Positions 1-9,575 of a stretch of 64,000 nt of DNA are shown one piece after another. The notes beneath the pieces are model-generated. The model was given only the letters and a program-made list of their open reading frames with translations, did not search any database and was not told the DNA's origin. The position numbers and the translations under genes were made by a program. The stretch is from Cylindrotheca closterium (lineage: Eukaryota > Bacillariophyta > Bacillariophyceae > Bacillariales > Bacillariaceae). The stretch spans positions 36,677-100,676 of the forward strand of contig CAKOGP040000036.1 in NCBI GenBank assembly GCA_933822405.4, given 5' to 3'. Each line of letters starts with the position of its first letter. Within the stretch, counting starts at the first letter, position 1.

Positions 1-3000
1 CAAGCACAAAAGTGTCAAAAGATGGTGGTTTTGAGAATTGAAAACGGCTGCTACGTCTCGTTGGAAAGCGAAGAACCGGTCGTTGCCCGAGTTGTCATTC
101 CAGACTCCATTGACAAACCAGAACCAAGAAAATTGACCGAGAGCGAATTGGAGGAAATCGACGAAGTGGATGGTCATCTTAGCACCGTACTGAGGTACTC
201 CTTCAACATCCTCCCTTATTCCATTGGTATCATTCACGAACATATCAAGGATATTCAGTGCGGTGGCGGCAATGTATGCAATAATAAATTGGACAGTGAA
301 TATGGAGTTGTACATGTTGTTCAAACTTGGATCCCCGGCCCTGATTATTTTGACATTTGGCGTCAATTTTGTTTCGCCATTGAGGCACAGACAACCAAAA
401 AGTTCTTGTGGATCATTCGGATACCTACCGAGGCAGACAAGAACTTCATTCACCAAGTGGCGAAGCCATTGCATAAAACCCCACTTAATGTGATCATTGC
501 CAAGTCGAGCAGAGCATCGGATACAAACTTTCGACATGGTGAAGCGATATCCGATATTAACAGTAAGAATCTCGTTGTGGGCGACCTGGAAACCTTACAG
601 TATTTCCATAATACAGCGCAAGAGAAGCCGTTGATAGAAACAAAATTGGATGCAACAGTGGCATTGGCGAAGACCTTCGCTGAAGAAGTTCAAAACATTG
701 TTGCACATCAAGTTCAGATGAAGCAGCTAGTTGACAAGGAGAATGCTTGGTACTACCAATGTGTTTCACAGTACATTGAATGGGATTACCACAATCCCCG
801 TGGAGAGGAGATCCCAAATGGGTTCTTGAAGAACGTCGATGTTAGTATCAACAGTTGTCTTGAACATCCGGGTCGTACGAGAGTATCTATGCCATCGGCA
901 AAAACATCACGTGGTTCATCGGGTACAGAGTGCACTGAAAAGAGGAAGGGTCTCGTCGACGGCTGTTTTGCCGTTGTATTGAAAAGGTTGAAGGGGGGAT
1001 ATCCACAGTATGCTGCTCGTGTCATGGTACCAAAGGTGATACATGGTGCCGTCAGGAAATCAGTTGACGACGCGGACATGGAAAAACTGAGGGCGGATAA
1101 TGGTCTACTGAGAGGACACTTGAAGAACAACTTTGGAGTATATCCTGTCAACATGAAGAATATGAGGAAAAAGATTGAAGAGTATGGGGTAAAGAATCAT
1201 GGCCTCAGGGGTGCTGGGCAACAGGAAGCATTGAGTAGTACTGATTCATGGAGCAATAGCCGCGGCATTGTCCACGTCGTGCACACTCGCCTGTTGCAGC
1301 GTCAGCCAACATTGTTGACGCTTGGTAAAGTTCGCCTGGATATATTCAAGACCCTTTGCCTTACTACGATGTCTCAACAAACAAACAAGCAATTCCTTTG
1401 GATCATACGGACAGATCCAGAATTAGACCCTTCCCTGAAGGAAAATCTCCTTCTAGCACTTGAAGGCATTACAAATGTTGTCGTAATTGCGTCGAGGGAG
1501 AATAGTGATGGAATCTACAACGGAGAGTTCCGTGAGCATCATGCAATGAGGGAATTCAATGTTGACTCAATTGTTCACGGAAACCTGACGCTTGTAGAGT
1601 CTTTCCATGAGGCTGCTAAGTCGCACATTTTGTTGGAAACCAATATTGATTCTGACGATGGCGTTGCATTGACGTTTGTGGAAAATCTTCAAGCAGTGAC
1701 TCTTGAGTCCTTTGAGCGAGACAGCTTCAAGGTTGGCTGGGTGAACTTGTGTCTTGGTCGTCACTTGGAATGGCACTTCTACGCACCTTGGCAAAAGAAA
1801 TCGGACAAGGGTTGTCTACTGTTGGGGTCAACTAGAAATTGCGTGAAATCTGGATTGAGTTGGGCGGTGAATGTCAAGGCAAAACCCAAGTTTATGACAT
1901 CTACACACCTGATCAAGGAGAACAAAGAACAGTGCTCCTTGAATCGAACTGCTTCTGAACGTCTAATTCAAGAGTGCTGGGATGAAATACCACTTGGAGA
2001 TCCTGAAAACGATGTAACTGCCATCCGCTCAATGACTCCTGCTTCTAATGGAATTGCTCGGGGTGAAGTGTCAAAGTTCGATTGGAACATTGATGCATTG
2101 AAGTATGACGGAGAAGCTTGGGATCTGCTTGAAGCTTACTTTGCTGTGAACACAGAGGATATCAAAGAATCTCGTGCACTGCTTGTTGACAACATGCATG
2201 AGGTGGTGATTGAGAATGATAGAAGTGCTTGCACGCACGAAAAGACCTGCGATGGGCACTGGAAAAACAAATTTCGTCTTGTGCATGTGATTCATGTTTC
2301 TGTCTTTGACCCGAACCTTGCGGATGTCTTCAGGCGAGTTTCGTTGTCTTCTCTGGTCGGACAGACTTCCAGTGAATTCTTGTTGATTGCCCGAACTGAA
2401 GATTTCACGGACCAACGATTGACTGATACACTCCTCAAGGGCATTCGAGACAGTGCCATCGTAGATCAAGTTCTCTTGGTCAGATCAAACCGCACACACC
2501 TTCTAGATTTCCGATCGGAAGAGGCTATATCTGACATTACGGAAGAAAACTTGCTTCATGGAAGCATGGCTGTTTTGAAGGACTACCACGATGCTGCTCA
2601 AAATCGAACGTTACTTGAAACTTATTTGCATTCCTTTGAGGGCTTTAAGCGCGATTATGTTGAAGAGCTGCAGAATGCAACAGCCACAAACATCATTCAA
2701 GATCGAATCCAAAGTGGTGCAGGTGGTTGGTATTATCAGTGTGTACCTGCATATGTTGAAAGGACATATTTCTCGCCCACTGGTGATGAGCAAAAAAATG
2801 GATATTACTCAGTTCTTGGCGATCCGGATAGTAAATGCATGAAGCGACCTGGCGTGACGCGGATCAGCAAAATTGGTTCTGATATTCCTACCGATACAAA
2901 AAGGTCATACGCCGAAGAATGCTCTCCAGAACATGACTTGGGCGACGGTTGTTTCCTCCCAAGCGTTTCTGAGATTGTTCCAGCTCTAAGAGTGTTGACT

Positions 3001-5013
3001 GATTTGGTCGCAAAGCCAACGCAACTTGAAGAAGACAAAATCCAAGAGCTCAACAAGCAGCAGTTTGGTATTTTGAGAGAGCTCCGAGCTGAATTCAGTG
3101 TTTTCCCTCCAACACTGAAAAATATGCGGAAAGAGGTGACTGAAAATGAGCGCCAAATTGTGCATGTCATCCACACGTCCTTGCATGATCCAGCAGAGAT
3201 CAATATTTGGCGGCATTTCCTAGTTGACTCTCTTCAACTGCAGACTTCAAAGAACTTCCTTTACATTCTTCGGACGACAAACTTCACCAACCCAAAGGAT
3301 ATGTACAACTTGATGTACCCGCTGAGCACCAATCACGAAAAGGGTCACATTGAAGCCATTGTTGTGGACTCGAACTACAGTCCACTTGCAGATTTCCGAA
3401 CTTCTGAGGCAATTGAAGACATGACCAATTCAACGCTTCTTCGTGGCGAAATGAATCAGCTCGTAGCCATTCACAAGGCGGCTGGTGCTCGCACAGTAGT
3501 CGAAACATTCCTCGGACCTGGCGAAGGTGTAGCAAGCTCCTTCGTTGCTGACCTGCAAGAGAGTGTATTGAGTCAGCTGAAACAGAATCAAATGCAAGGA
3601 GTGCAGCTGATACGCGATCATGATTACGGCACGCGCAAGAACTGGTACTACGACTGTAACTCCGAGTTTGTTGAATGGCACTATCACACTCCCCGTGCCG
3701 ATGACAATAAAATTGGGTTCATGAAGCTCATCACTGCTGACCACGAGAGCAATTGTGTTGGCAAACCAGGAACCACAAGAGTAGTGCTACCAGGATCATC
3801 GGTTCCAGTTTCTTCTGAGAAGAAGATGTCATCCATGTGCCAAGCAGGTCAATTCATGGGCGGTTGTTTCATGCCCGGCAAAATGCATGACGAGACAAAG
3901 GTCGCCAAGGCGATTATTCCAGCTTCAACTCAAAACGCAGTTCCATTGCAAGCATCAGAAGCCGCAATCAAGAAGATGGAGACACAGGATAAAATGCTCG
4001 CGAAAATGCTTGGAGATTCCTTTAACATCAGTCCGTACTCCATCGAGATCATGAAGATGGCAATACATGAGCGAGAGTGTAGCACCGAAGGGATACAGTG
4101 CACTGGTCATTTGGATTCGCAGTATGGAGTTGTCCACATCATTCAGACATCTTTGCAAGATTCAGCTATGTTCGATGCATGGCGAAAGTGGTGCTTTGCT
4201 CTCGAGGCACAGACAACGCATAAGTTTCTGTATATTCTTCGTGTTGCTCCTGGTGATGAAAAGTTGATGAAGGCAGTTTTGAAGCCTGTCAACAAAACTC
4301 CGTTGAACCTCATCGTCGTGGAGTCAAGTTACACGCCTTCTGTGGATTTCAGACACCCAGATGCTGTGTCCGACATTACCGAGGCCACAGTGAGAAAGGG
4401 TAAACTCGATATGTTGCAGCATTATCAAAAGACTGCTAGAGAGAAGCCACTTCTTGAAACCTTCTTAGATATACGCGATGCTTTGACTCTCACCTTCGTC
4501 AATGATATACAAAAGTCAACACCTGAGATCATCAGAGAAAACAAATTGACAGATGGTCCCAGTGCCTGGTACTACCAATGCGTTCCAAAATATGTGGCAT
4601 GGAACTATTTCACGCCCCGCGGAGATGAGTCGAAGGGTGGCTTTCTGAGGACGAAAACAAGGGAGGCGGGAGAGTGCTTCAGCCTACCAGGGTCGACGAG
4701 AATCAGTTTGCCCGAAGCAAAGATACCAACCGTTCCCGGAGGCTCAACAGAATGCGCGAAGGGGAAAATCGGAGATGGCTGCAGCTTGTCTATTGTGACC
4801 AAGAAGGTGCTGGCCGCAAGACTGTATTTACCTAAAGAAACCGCGCCACCGCCTGAAGAAGGATTGACGGAAGCCGATTTTGAGATGCTTGAAAAGGATA
4901 ATAACAATCTTGCTAAGATTCTGAAGGAGGACTTCAACCTTCCTGCCATGAATCGCAATCAATTGCAAAAGAAGTTCAAGGAGATTCTCCTGGAGACTGT
5001 TTCTAAACAGTGA
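1..5013 (+). CDS. Five-unit putative rhamnosyltransferase-like protein, 5' partial
   Basis: One uninterrupted frame. The first in-window ATG is at 22, but the frame is open to base 1 and the first residues match the end of a repeat unit (a Cys, then NGC, like DGC, GGC and DGC later), so the true start lies outside the window. Five related units of about 290-340 aa begin near residues 95, 415, 752, 1046 and 1369 (counted from base 22). Each starts with a strand such as VVHVVQT or IVHVIHT, then a QT..FLWIIR motif, an acidic LLET block, a W-Y-x-x-C...Y-x-E-W-x-Y segment and a closing C..PG.TR. This pattern resembles the putative rhamnosyltransferase family (PF11316 type), which normally has one unit per chain. 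No membrane segment is visible in the part present. Activity and substrate are inferred. The units differ at many positions, so the array is old. Confidence 0.6.
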   Translation, partial: QAQKCQKMVVLRIENGCYVSLESEEPVVARVVIPDSIDKPEPRKLTESELEEIDEVDGHLSTVLRYSFNILPYSIGIIHEHIKDIQCGGGNVCNNKLDSEYGVVHVVQTWIPGPDYFDIWRQFCFAIEAQTTKKFLWIIRIPTEADKNFIHQVAKPLHKTPLNVIIAKSSRASDTNFRHGEAISDINSKNLVVGDLETLQYFHNTAQEKPLIETKLDATVALAKTFAEEVQNIVAHQVQMKQLVDKENAWYYQCVSQYIEWDYHNPRGEEIPNGFLKNVDVSINSCLEHPGRTRVSMPSAKTSRGSSGTECTEKRKGLVDGCFAVVLKRLKGGYPQYAARVMVPKVIHGAVRKSVDDADMEKLRADNGLLRGHLKNNFGVYPVNMKNMRKKIEEYGVKNHGLRGAGQQEALSSTDSWSNSRGIVHVVHTRLLQRQPTLLTLGKVRLDIFKTLCLTTMSQQTNKQFLWIIRTDPELDPSLKENLLLALEGITNVVVIASRENSDGIYNGEFREHHAMREFNVDSIVHGNLTLVESFHEAAKSHILLETNIDSDDGVALTFVENLQAVTLESFERDSFKVGWVNLCLGRHLEWHFYAPWQKKSDKGCLLLGSTRNCVKSGLSWAVNVKAKPKFMTSTHLIKENKEQCSLNRTASERLIQECWDEIPLGDPENDVTAIRSMTPASNGIARGEVSKFDWNIDALKYDGEAWDLLEAYFAVNTEDIKESRALLVDNMHEVVIENDRSACTHEKTCDGHWKNKFRLVHVIHVSVFDPNLADVFRRVSLSSLVGQTSSEFLLIARTEDFTDQRLTDTLLKGIRDSAIVDQVLLVRSNRTHLLDFRSEEAISDITEENLLHGSMAVLKDYHDAAQNRTLLETYLHSFEGFKRDYVEELQNATATNIIQDRIQSGAGGWYYQCVPAYVERTYFSPTGDEQKNGYYSVLGDPDSKCMKRPGVTRISKIGSDIPTDTKRSYAEECSPEHDLGDGCFLPSVSEIVPALRVLTDLVAKPTQLEEDKIQELNKQQFGILRELRAEFSVFPPTLKNMRKEVTENERQIVHVIHTSLHDPAEINIWRHFLVDSLQLQTSKNFLYILRTTNFTNPKDMYNLMYPLSTNHEKGHIEAIVVDSNYSPLADFRTSEAIEDMTNSTLLRGEMNQLVAIHKAAGARTVVETFLGPGEGVASSFVADLQESVLSQLKQNQMQGVQLIRDHDYGTRKNWYYDCNSEFVEWHYHTPRADDNKIGFMKLITADHESNCVGKPGTTRVVLPGSSVPVSSEKKMSSMCQAGQFMGGCFMPGKMHDETKVAKAIIPASTQNAVPLQASEAAIKKMETQDKMLAKMLGDSFNISPYSIEIMKMAIHERECSTEGIQCTGHLDSQYGVVHIIQTSLQDSAMFDAWRKWCFALEAQTTHKFLYILRVAPGDEKLMKAVLKPVNKTPLNLIVVESSYTPSVDFRHPDAVSDITEATVRKGKLDMLQHYQKTAREKPLLETFLDIRDALTLTFVNDIQKSTPEIIRENKLTDGPSAWYYQCVPKYVAWNYFTPRGDESKGGFLRTKTREAGECFSLPGSTRISLPEAKIPTVPGGSTECAKGKIGDGCSLSIVTKKVLAARLYLPKETAPPPEEGLTEADFEMLEKDNNNLAKILKEDFNLPAMNRNQLQKKFKEILLETVSKQ

Positions 5014-5054
5014 ACAAAATATAGATGCCATTGTTTTATATATTTTTAACGTTG

Positions 5055-5227
5055 GTGAGCGATGCGCTTTTTGACGAAATTTGTTGTTACAGCTGCGACC
5101 ACTTGTCCCTCCGAAATAGTAAACAAATATGGTATTGCTGTGAGCGATGCGCCTTCTGACGAAATTTGTTGTTACAGTTGCGACCACTTATCCCTCCGCA
5201 TTAGTAAACAAATATGGTATTGCTGTG
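5055..5227. repeat. 85-bp tandem duplication, two copies
   Basis: Copies start at 5055 and 5140, each beginning GTGAGCGATGCG and ending in AAATATGGTATTGCT. They differ at only a few positions. They fill the gap (5014-5467) between the rhamnosyltransferase-like gene and the GUCD1-like gene. Nothing else was recognised in this gap. Confidence 0.85.
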
Positions 5228-5467
5228 TGATGAGAAAAGATCCGTTGTGTCTGCGAATCATCTGCTTCTTCTTGTTGGAAAGCATATCTGGCAGTTTGAA
5301 TTTTGCGATTGACGAATTTTAAAATTTTAACTCGGATCTCAATTTGTAATGGGGGAAACAGAGAGAGGGAGAAAAATCACCTACATATTATTTTATCGTC
5401 GCTCATCGAGTGTCGTCGTCACACTTTTAGTATTTTCTCTCTCATCGCAAAGAATCTAAAACAGGAA

Positions 5468-6475
5468 ATGAATAACGTTGACGACCACCTCGCCAGTACT
5501 CACGAAACGACACCTCTTCAAGGAACATTCGTAGCTTCACTGAAAGAGAAGATACGGTCTTCCATCGGCATGGACTCGCGTGAACAAGACAATAATGACG
5601 TCAACAAGTCCAACAACAAAAACCGGTTGAACAATAACAGTGTGGTGATTGATGCTCTGGAATCGTTATTGCACGAAAAGATTTCAGAATCACAGCTTCA
5701 ATCGAACGATCACTCAGGAATCACGACCATGTATCATTGCAAACAATTGGAATCGTGGGATTGTGGTAAGCGCCCATCGGTTTCAAAGTCTGTGACCATT
5801 ATATTGCTCTCATCACTTATTTGCTCGGGGGTTTTGTCTTTTTTAGGTATCGCCTGCCTGCTAATGGTCAATAGATGGTTATCGACACAGAACAAAGAAT
5901 ATTCTTCGAAGATGGTTCCCGAGGATGAAAAGCTTCGTGAAACCCTCATTGGGAACATTGGCGCGAAATCCATATGGACAGCTGATTTGGTGTTGGAGCT
6001 CCACAAGCTATTGGGACAGGGATCATCAGCGGACTACATATTTTGCTCCAAGAACATGGGAGTTGATGAGTCTTATAAGGACTTTGGATACTATCGCGAT
6101 AACTTTGCAAGAGATCAGGAACGAGTGAATGATGCATTTGTCGAGCTTCAAACATGTAGTACATCCTGTTTTTCAACCTCGCATTTGCCCTTGCCTCTGG
6201 TAATGAATGCAGTCTCTCATCCGAACTGCATTGCGATTGCGTTGGTGGACAATACCAAACTTCATGGCTTTGACTGGAGTGAATATCTTGGTCACTACGT
6301 CATCATCTGTGGATGCAGCTCGGATCCAAGTCACCTTGATCTCACGACCAACGTTCAAAACGAGGATCGGTGTCTAGTTTTGAAGAATGTAAGACTCATT
6401 GCTGAGTGCTATAGTTTGATTTCTGGAACAATTGCTAACATGACGTCCTACTACGATGAAACAGACAGGGCGTGA
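5468..6475 (+). CDS. GUCD1-like (Guanylate_cyc_2 family) papain-fold protein
   Basis: Two exons, 5468-5765 and 5847-6475, give 308 aa. The 81-nt intron (GTAAGC...TTTTAG) is a multiple of three without stops, so the unspliced frame is also open. Splicing creates WDCGIACLLM, which matches the conserved start of the GUCD1/plant GC1 family (PF09778). Further family blocks follow: SIWTADLVLELHKLLG, MGVDESYKDFGYYRDNF, a run with RVNDAF, IALVDNTKL and GHYVIICG. The family has a papain/C39-like fold with a Cys and a His. The name 'guanylyl cyclase' is historical and the biochemical role is unclear. The start at 5468 was chosen because the upstream part of the frame looks non-coding. The N-terminal 90 residues are Asn/Asp-rich and not conserved. 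The usual motif after GHYVIICG (NPA type) is altered. Confidence 0.72.
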   Translation: MNNVDDHLASTHETTPLQGTFVASLKEKIRSSIGMDSREQDNNDVNKSNNKNRLNNNSVVIDALESLLHEKISESQLQSNDHSGITTMYHCKQLESWDCGKRPSVSKSVTIILLSSLICSGVLSFLGIACLLMVNRWLSTQNKEYSSKMVPEDEKLRETLIGNIGAKSIWTADLVLELHKLLGQGSSADYIFCSKNMGVDESYKDFGYYRDNFARDQERVNDAFVELQTCSTSCFSTSHLPLPLVMNAVSHPNCIAIALVDNTKLHGFDWSEYLGHYVIICGCSSDPSHLDLTTNVQNEDRCLVLKNVRLIAECYSLISGTIANMTSYYDETDRA

Positions 6476-7317
6476 CGACGATCCGACCATGTATGTTTTA
6501 CCATCACGCTTTGAGCGGTCGTGGAGAGCAAGCGGTACGGACGATGATATTGTATTTGTGATTCGACAATGATGTTATTATTCGCTATCGAAGATAGCCA
6601 ACTGGCGCCTGCCGCCTGGTTTCTTCCGTGAGGGATTCTTTCTTGGTGTGACTCTGGTGGGTTGTGGTGTGAAGCTGGTCTTTTGGATTGCGCGCGAACC
6701 GTTCCTTCCTTGAGCCCAGATAGTTCACGACCACAAAGCAGACAATCTCTCCTGTCATCGGGTTTGCAAACTCCTCCTGTGTTGAGTGAGCATTCACCGT
6801 ACGCTCCATCTTCCATAGCTGCGACGCGTAACGACTTGTGGATGTTTGGTTCCAGGTCATCAATCTTGGTGGGGTCAGTGGTTGTGACTGGATAATACAA
6901 GTCAGCAGTGATCTTTCCGCCCTTGGGCTTTTTGCAGTAGAAGTACGCGAATTCACCATTGTCGCCATATCCAAGCACTTCTCCATGTTCCTCAGCGCGG
7001 ACTGTTTCCATAGTTACATCATTGCGTTTGCCGGATCTTTTTTGGTGCAGAGCACGCATCTTTTCAGCATGTTCTCGGCTGAGATGGCGGCTGTGGTGAG
7101 CCCCCGATCTTCGGTTGCCATCCTTGTGGCACACGGTGTACCCATCTTCATCAACAATCCAACTGTTGATGTCACCACCCTTCAATTGACACTCACCCAA
7201 AGGCTCACTATTCTGATCATAAAGATCGAAAGGGGTGGGGTCTGCCATGTGGCCAGAAGTGTAGAAGAAGCAGAAGCTTCCAACGAGCAAGCTCAATGCA
7301 AGAGGTGATAGCTTCAT
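6451..7317 (-). CDS. Secreted orphan, possibly M6-protease propeptide-like, with a repeat-derived C-terminus
   Basis: 288 aa starting MKLSPLALSLLVGSFCFFY, a clear signal peptide. Residues about 27-60 (PFDLYDQ...GDINSWIVDEDGYTV) resemble the propeptide region of M6/immune-inhibitor-A type metalloproteases. No HExxH zinc motif follows, so catalysis is not supported. A Cys-rich part (GECSLNTGGVC..DCLLCGREL) follows. The last about 80 residues run through a 112-bp sequence that is duplicated at 9405-9516, so the natural C-terminus may have been replaced by a mobile or duplicated segment. The 3' end overlaps the last 25 bases of the convergent GUCD1-like gene. Family assignment is weak. Confidence 0.45.
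   Translation of the reverse strand: MKLSPLALSLLVGSFCFFYTSGHMADPTPFDLYDQNSEPLGECQLKGGDINSWIVDEDGYTVCHKDGNRRSGAHHSRHLSREHAEKMRALHQKRSGKRNDVTMETVRAEEHGEVLGYGDNGEFAYFYCKKPKGGKITADLYYPVTTTDPTKIDDLEPNIHKSLRVAAMEDGAYGECSLNTGGVCKPDDRRDCLLCGRELSGLKEGTVRAQSKRPASHHNPPESHQERIPHGRNQAAGASWLSSIANNNIIVESQIQYHRPYRLLSTTAQSVMVKHTWSDRRHALSVSS
6585..6696. repeat. Dispersed 112-bp repeat, copy 1
   Basis: Begins CTATCGAAGATAGCCAACTG and is nearly identical to 9405-9516. It lies inside the coding end of the secreted orphan. Confidence 0.85.
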
Positions 7318-7983
7318 CTTTCGATAGTGGTGTCAATTGTCAGGAATATCAGATTGTGATATCTGAAAATAGAAGATCTTAAAAAACGAAGATTTGACAA
7401 CTTTTGATCAGTTTGTAGCAGTTCCTATTGTGGTTGTACGACAATGGATTTATTTATTGCTATGCAATAATAATAATTCAGTTTGTGAAATTATCCAGTG
7501 TCCAGTGTATCTAGATTCGTTTGCAGTAGGTTGCGATAATTATTCTACAGGAGAAAAAAGGAAGTGCGTCAGACCCAAGCAGTGTTTTTCTGTCCAAAGA
7601 AAAGATCCAGAGCATACAGTACAACACTGTGCTGTACGTCGGCCGAAAAGATCCAGTGTATTTATTACAAGACGAAAGCAGATCAAAAAGGGCACGCACG
7701 CCCAGTAATTTTGAGAACAAACAAGCGCCAGTCGGCCAATGTGGATCAAACATTAAAGACTATGCTATCCCCATCATTCTGTCCGAACGACATCCTCGAA
7801 AAGCTGACTCGGCGCGACTTGGTCCAGTTACAGGCCGCTCCTGAACTTGTACAAGAGTCGAATTGTCGACCAACCCGATCGGATACCGCAACCAATAACT
7901 CACAGTTAACATGCCAATGCCACACTCTTTATTCATTCATCATTACCTTTCATCATTACTCCTTCCACGGCAGGAAATTCAGC
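7318..7983. other. Intergenic gap between divergent genes
   Basis: This interval separates the minus-strand secreted orphan from the plus-strand GT92 gene and should hold both promoters. Open frames cross it, but they have poor coding character. The frame leading into the GT92 gene is open from 7564 without recognisable protein similarity. Confidence 0.5.
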
Positions 7984-9222
7984 ATGGTCAAACGACGACA
8001 ATCAATATCAACAAGAATAATAATATCATTTGTCGGATTTTATCTGGTGACTTGCATTTGGTCTTTCGCCAAGCTGTCCAAGGATGGGGATTCAAATTCG
8101 TGTCATCATAACAACGATCCTACACAATCACTCACCGGGCAACCTCATCGGGATTGGTTGCAAAGAAGGAGGTCTTTGCAAGACCAAAAGACAACCAAAT
8201 CCTACAATTTCACAGCGGCTCTTTGTGTCTGTGTCAAGGACGCAGAGGCCTATTTTGAAGAATTCATTGACTATCATTTGGCTATGGGGTTTTCCAATGT
8301 TTATTTGTATGACGATTCGCCCAATTTCGAATTGCAACGATGGTACAATCATACTCGAGCACATCCTGATTATAGCAAAGTGGAAGTTTTGCACTTGTCG
8401 GATGCACGGAACCCAAAAGGTAGTAGCAGTTCCTCAAACGAAGAAGAGAGCAATGACGACGATGACAACCAACAATCTCAGAACAATCAACAGCAACAAC
8501 AAATGCTACCGGTTGATCCACAAACGGACTATTACGAAGATTGTGTTCATCGATTTGGATTCAACGGGCCAAAACATGACTACTTTGCCTTTATTGATGT
8601 CGATGAATTCTTTGTCTTTGTCGATGAATCCAACTATCACAACATTTTGGATTTGCTGCAAGACTATCTGGTTCCATTTGGCGGGGCATTGACAGTCAAT
8701 TGGATGCTAGTGGGAAGTGCCAACAAATCGGTCTATGCTCCACTTCCAATCACCAAACGATTTCAGTACAGAGACGAAAAGGCACATTTCGTAATCAAGA
8801 GCATCGTCAAGACAAGTGATTACTTGGGGCACCGAAATCCGCATGCCGTGTATGTGAGAGATGTTGTCGTCAACGGCACCAATACCAGCAATATTCATAC
8901 AACCGCCTATCCAGGAGCGAATCACAAGTATGCTTTGACGCCGAGAGGTGCTACCGACAAGACTTGCCCCTCGAAAGTGGTTTTGCTGTATCACTATCGG
9001 TATACCAGTGACAAGGAATACATATTCAAAAGATGTACTCGAGGAGGGACTGATGGCGGCCATTATTGGTGTTCCGATGGTGGCCAGGGGATCCGGCAAG
9101 GCTATGGACCACAGCACATTCAATCAATCCCGGGGAGTGTCTTTGATGATAAAGCGTGGAAGTTTCTGACTTCCCATGTTCCAAAGTACCAGATGTATGA
9201 TTCGTTTGAAGACTTTCATTAG
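7984..9222 (+). CDS. GT92-family glycosyltransferase, type II membrane protein
   Basis: 412 aa. The start at 7984 places a short basic tail (MVKRRQSIST) before a single membrane anchor (about residues 11-28, IIISFVGFYLVTCIWSF), the usual Golgi type II layout. The luminal domain begins at about residue 75 with TAALCVCVKDAEAYFEEFIDYH, then LAMGFSNVYLYDD, the DxD-type metal/nucleotide-sugar motif DVDEFFVF near residue 205, and a C-terminal VLLYHYRYTS...C block. These are features of GT92 (formerly DUF23) enzymes, which include galactosyltransferases acting on N-glycan cores. The acceptor cannot be read from sequence. A low-complexity insert (E/D/N/Q, about residues 148-176) interrupts the domain. 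Likely Golgi. Confidence 0.85.
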   Translation: MVKRRQSISTRIIISFVGFYLVTCIWSFAKLSKDGDSNSCHHNNDPTQSLTGQPHRDWLQRRRSLQDQKTTKSYNFTAALCVCVKDAEAYFEEFIDYHLAMGFSNVYLYDDSPNFELQRWYNHTRAHPDYSKVEVLHLSDARNPKGSSSSSNEEESNDDDDNQQSQNNQQQQQMLPVDPQTDYYEDCVHRFGFNGPKHDYFAFIDVDEFFVFVDESNYHNILDLLQDYLVPFGGALTVNWMLVGSANKSVYAPLPITKRFQYRDEKAHFVIKSIVKTSDYLGHRNPHAVYVRDVVVNGTNTSNIHTTAYPGANHKYALTPRGATDKTCPSKVVLLYHYRYTSDKEYIFKRCTRGGTDGGHYWCSDGGQGIRQGYGPQHIQSIPGSVFDDKAWKFLTSHVPKYQMYDSFEDFH

Positions 9223-9404
9223 CATCATAGTATAGGTAGTGGCTACATGACTACTTATCTATGTACCCACGAGATATAAAGTATAGATAGATTTTAATAA
9301 TGTGAAGTAGAGCTCAAAGCTGGAATAATACCGTTTTAAATTCTTGGAGGACGAGAAATGATATCCAAATTTGAAATTTGTACTGTGATTCAATACGAAA
9401 CTAC

Positions 9405-9516
9405 CTATCGAAGATAGCCAACTGGCGCCTGCCACCTGGTTTCTTCCGTGAGGGATTCTTTCTTGGTGTGACTCTGGTGGGTTGTGGTGTGAAGCTGGTC
9501 GTTTGGATTGAGCGCA
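9405..9516. repeat. Dispersed 112-bp repeat, copy 2
   Basis: Same sequence as 6585-6696 apart from a few substitutions, in the same orientation. It lies in the gap between the GT92 gene and the amino-acid transporter. Read on the minus strand in the same frame, it again encodes SKRPASHHNPPESHQERIP. Confidence 0.85.
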
Positions 9517-9538
9517 AAGCGTGCGGTTCCAAAAGGCC

Positions 9539-9575
9539 AGTCTTTGATATTCCGCAAAGCGGAATATCAAAGACT
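9539..9575. repeat. Perfect 17-bp inverted repeat with 3-nt loop
   Basis: The arms run 9539-9555 and 9559-9575 around loop AAA; the 5' arm is AGTCTTTGATATTCCGC. It sits 23 bases after dispersed repeat copy 2, between the convergent GT92 and transporter genes. The rest of 9223-10100 shows no gene. Confidence 0.9.

Noticed and set aside
5766..5846. Membrane helix in the GUCD1-like protein as read without splicing
   Set aside because: The segment has GTAAGC and TTTTAG ends, and its removal restores the conserved WDCGIAC motif, so it is an intron in the main product.
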